Shown here piece after piece: positions 57,094 through 58,224 of a stretch of 58,224 nucleotides of DNA (positions within the stretch are counted from its first letter, which is position 1; the number at the start of each line of letters is the position of its first letter). Location: positions 1 to 58,224 of IMG/VR virus record IMGVR_UViG_3300042924_004594; one strand, 5' to 3'. The notes below the pieces were generated by a model that ran no database searches, had not been told where the DNA came from, and saw only the letters and a program-made list of their open reading frames with translations. The DNA is from a virus. Both the position numbers and the translations under genes were made by a program.

Positions 57094-57354
57094 ATGCCCC
57101 TAGGAAAAAAAGCTTCTATGCCTTGTAACGTGCCCCGGGCAAGCACACGACCAGGTAAAAAGAAAATGGTTAAAGCCTGTGCCGACGGCAAAGAAAGAAT
57201 CGTTCACTTTGGCGACAGCTCAATGCAAGACTTCCGGCAACACAAGTCGGCTAAACGACGAAAAAGCTATTGTGCTCGCTCCGGTGGAATCAAGGGTGGT
57301 GACGGCAAGCTGTCTGCCAACTACTGGTCCCGTAAGGTGCTTTGGAGTTGCTGA
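57094..57354 (+). CDS. Basic Cys-containing small protein, DUF5754-like (86 aa)
   Basis: Very Lys/Arg-rich with the pattern RIVHFGDSSMQDFRQHKSAK, RRKSYCARSGGIKGGDGKLS and ANYWSRKVLWS. This HFGxxxMxDxxxHKxxxRRxxYxxR...SANYWSRxxLW arrangement is found in phages and giant viruses; the function is unknown. Charge suggests DNA packaging or condensation, or structural use. First of three similar proteins. Confidence 0.65.
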   Translation: MPLGKKASMPCNVPRASTRPGKKKMVKACADGKERIVHFGDSSMQDFRQHKSAKRRKSYCARSGGIKGGDGKLSANYWSRKVLWSC

Positions 57355-57355
57355 G

Positions 57356-57505
57356 GTGGCTCTAGGAAAGAAGAAAAAGGCCGACGACGCCTGCACCCGC
57401 AAGGTTAAGTCCAGGTACTCCGTATGGCCGTCGGCTTACGCCAGTGGGGCCCTAGTGAAGTGTCGCAAGGTTGGGGCAGCCAACTGGGGTAATAAAGGCA
57501 AGTAA
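57356..57505 (+). CDS. Basic small phage protein, second of the triad (49 aa)
   Basis: GTG at 57356, one nt after the previous stop (ALGKKKKADDACTRKVKSRY). The core YSVWPSAYASGALVKCRKVG and NWGNKGK matches a small family (KVKxRYxVWPSAYASGALVKCR) seen in aquatic phages. The upstream frame is open, but the GTG fits the overlap layout. Function unknown. Confidence 0.6.
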   Translation: MALGKKKKADDACTRKVKSRYSVWPSAYASGALVKCRKVGAANWGNKGK

Positions 57506-57741
57506 TGGGCTTTGAGTTAGAGAAAAAGAAAGGTTTGCGTGGTTGGTTCTCCAGGAACAACGGCAAGGGCTGGATTAACTGTAAGACCGGTGGCCCCTGC
57601 GGCCGTAAGAGTGCGTCCGATGGGGGTAGCTACCCTGCTTGTCGTCCCACCAAGTCTATGTGTAATTCCTCGGCTAAGAAGAAAACAAGCTCCAAGCCCA
57701 TCAGCTGGAAAAAGAAAACTGGCTTAGGCAAGCCCCGATGA
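57505..57741 (+). CDS. Basic Cys-rich protein, third of the triad, DUF5872-like (78 aa)
   Basis: Pattern GLRGWFSRNNGKGWINCKTG, GPCGRKSASDGGSYPACRPT and CNSSAKKKTSSKPISWKKKT. This WxxCKTGxPCGRKSxS...YPACRPT...AKKK layout occurs in aquatic phages. Several Cys could bind zinc. Very high positive charge. The start shares base 57505 with the end of the previous gene. Confidence 0.65.
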   Translation: MGFELEKKKGLRGWFSRNNGKGWINCKTGGPCGRKSASDGGSYPACRPTKSMCNSSAKKKTSSKPISWKKKTGLGKPR

Positions 57742-57992
57742 AACACACCTACGACCTTAAAATCTTCAATGGTCGGGTAAAGGTCTACGTAGACGGCTAC
57801 GTTATGTTTTGCTTCAACCAAATCGACTTCAAGGGTTATTACGCTTACAAGGACGATACCAGCCTCTACGGCCTGGATATTTACCTAATCGAAAGCTCGG
57901 GTGGTAGCGGGGGTTCAGAGATTATGGACGTCTACTTCAAGACCAAGGAAAACTGGCTGGGCGTCCTTGCGCTTCTAGATAAGCACCTCTGA
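57738..57992 (+). CDS. Hypothetical protein (84 aa)
   Basis: ATGA overlap with the previous gene. Mostly beta-like with aromatics (TYDLKIFNGRVKVYVDGYVM, GLDIYLIESSGGSGGSEIMD) and a helical end (WLGVLALLDKHL). No family recognised. It is the last coding sequence before the right-end non-coding region. Confidence 0.55.
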   Translation: MKHTYDLKIFNGRVKVYVDGYVMFCFNQIDFKGYYAYKDDTSLYGLDIYLIESSGGSGGSEIMDVYFKTKENWLGVLALLDKHL

Positions 57993-58000
57993 TTTAAGCA

Positions 58001-58024
58001 AAATATCCCTTTTGGGCTATATTT
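58001..58024. terminator. Hairpin after the right-end gene group
   Basis: AAATATCCC, loop TTTT, then GGG, a 2-nt bulge and ATATTT. This stem-loop starts 8 nt past the last stop codon. It is not followed by a long T-run on the plus strand, so it is a weak terminator candidate. Confidence 0.4.
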
Positions 58025-58034
58025 CCCATATCCA

Positions 58035-58224
58035 GGGTAACCTAAGTTACCCCAAAATAGAGGTTACCAGGGCAAGTTACCCCAAAATAACCACTGTACT
58101 TCAAACAGTTACATCAAAAAGGGTAACTGGGTAACTTGTTTTTCGACTTTGGGGTTCCCAAGCCCGGCACACACAGCGCAAATATTTCACGCCAGATTAT
58201 ATAGATTAATATATTATAGTTACC
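58035..58224. repeat. Cluster of GGGTAAC/GTTACCC repeats (iteron-like)
   Basis: At least seven copies of GTTACC or GGTAAC lie in 190 bp of AT-rich non-coding sequence. They include a 7-bp palindrome GGGTAAC-CTAA-GTTACCC (58035-58052), two exact copies of AAGTTACCCCAAAATA (58044-58059 and 58074-58089, 30 bp apart), two tandem GGGTAACT units 8 bp apart (58121-58136) and one more at the window end. This pattern suits an origin or a repressor-binding array. No gene is visible in it. Confidence 0.6.

Noticed and set aside
57356-57505. Using the longer open frame from 57179 (108 aa) for the second basic protein
   Set aside because: It would run through the coding region of the 86-aa gene in another frame. 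The GTG at 57356 fits the tight gene spacing and the family's start.
1-58224. CRISPR array, insertion sequence or transposase
   Set aside because: No regularly spaced repeats of suitable size, no transposase motifs and no terminal inverted repeats were found.
1-58224. Phage RNA polymerase or CI-like repressor
   Set aside because: No reading frame in the window shows the needed motifs. They may exist outside it.

Overview
The window is almost all one temperate tailed phage genome with T7-like (podovirus-type) virion logic. A divergent intergenic region at about 43.7-44.0 kb holds the attachment site. From there a long run of morphogenesis and lysis genes reads leftward on the minus strand to position 1, and an integration, recombination and replication block reads rightward on the plus strand. 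There is no RNA polymerase gene. A tyrosine integrase lies beside a 48-nt fragment identical in form to the 3' half of a tRNA-Thr(UGU). Phage genes flank that fragment on both sides and the tRNA 5' half is absent, so this looks like attP in an unintegrated genome. The integrase's N-terminal layout and its altered catalytic box resemble integrases I associate with Verrucomicrobiota, so I infer a host in or near that phylum with moderate confidence. Some accessory genes (2OG-Fe(II) oxygenase, small Cys/Lys-rich proteins) are typical of aquatic phages.

Left arm, minus strand, in transcription order: large terminase, portal, a small unknown, scaffold, four adhesin/fibre genes, major capsid protein (own promoter, structured leader, downstream terminator), two tandem paralogous small genes, a lysis cassette (small holin-like protein, u-spanin-like lipoprotein, 3-TM holin, CHAP endolysin) with a PD-(D/E)XK nuclease gene embedded, a 1208-aa nozzle (gp12-like), more fibre genes around a 574-aa gp11-like adaptor, a tail-fibre chaperone, a small GNAT-like protein, two internal virion proteins, a 3922-aa polyvalent ejection protein, a GH73-type virion lysozyme and a 53-aa protein.

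Right arm, plus strand: integrase, ribbon-helix-helix protein, MerR/excisionase-type regulator, PD-(D/E)XK nuclease, SF2 helicase, RecB/Cas4-like nuclease, a probable ssDNA-binding-type protein, a series of tiny overlapping genes, family A DNA polymerase, PrimPol-SF3 primase-helicase, 2OG-Fe(II) oxygenase, small membrane, zinc-ribbon and HNH-like proteins. A late-type promoter then drives six small genes, three of them for very basic Cys-rich proteins. The right end is non-coding and carries a cluster of GGGTAAC/GTTACCC repeats.

A promoter-like element, TATTGAC-N8-G(A/N)(C/M)AGTA followed by a -10 box, recurs before several transcription units on both strands. In most cases the -10 box ends only 5-13 nt before the start codon, so transcripts may be leaderless or nearly so. 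The capsid gene is the exception, with a leader of about 190 nt. I infer that these sites drive late genes together, while a separate promoter at 45.5 kb with two inverted repeats drives the early operon.
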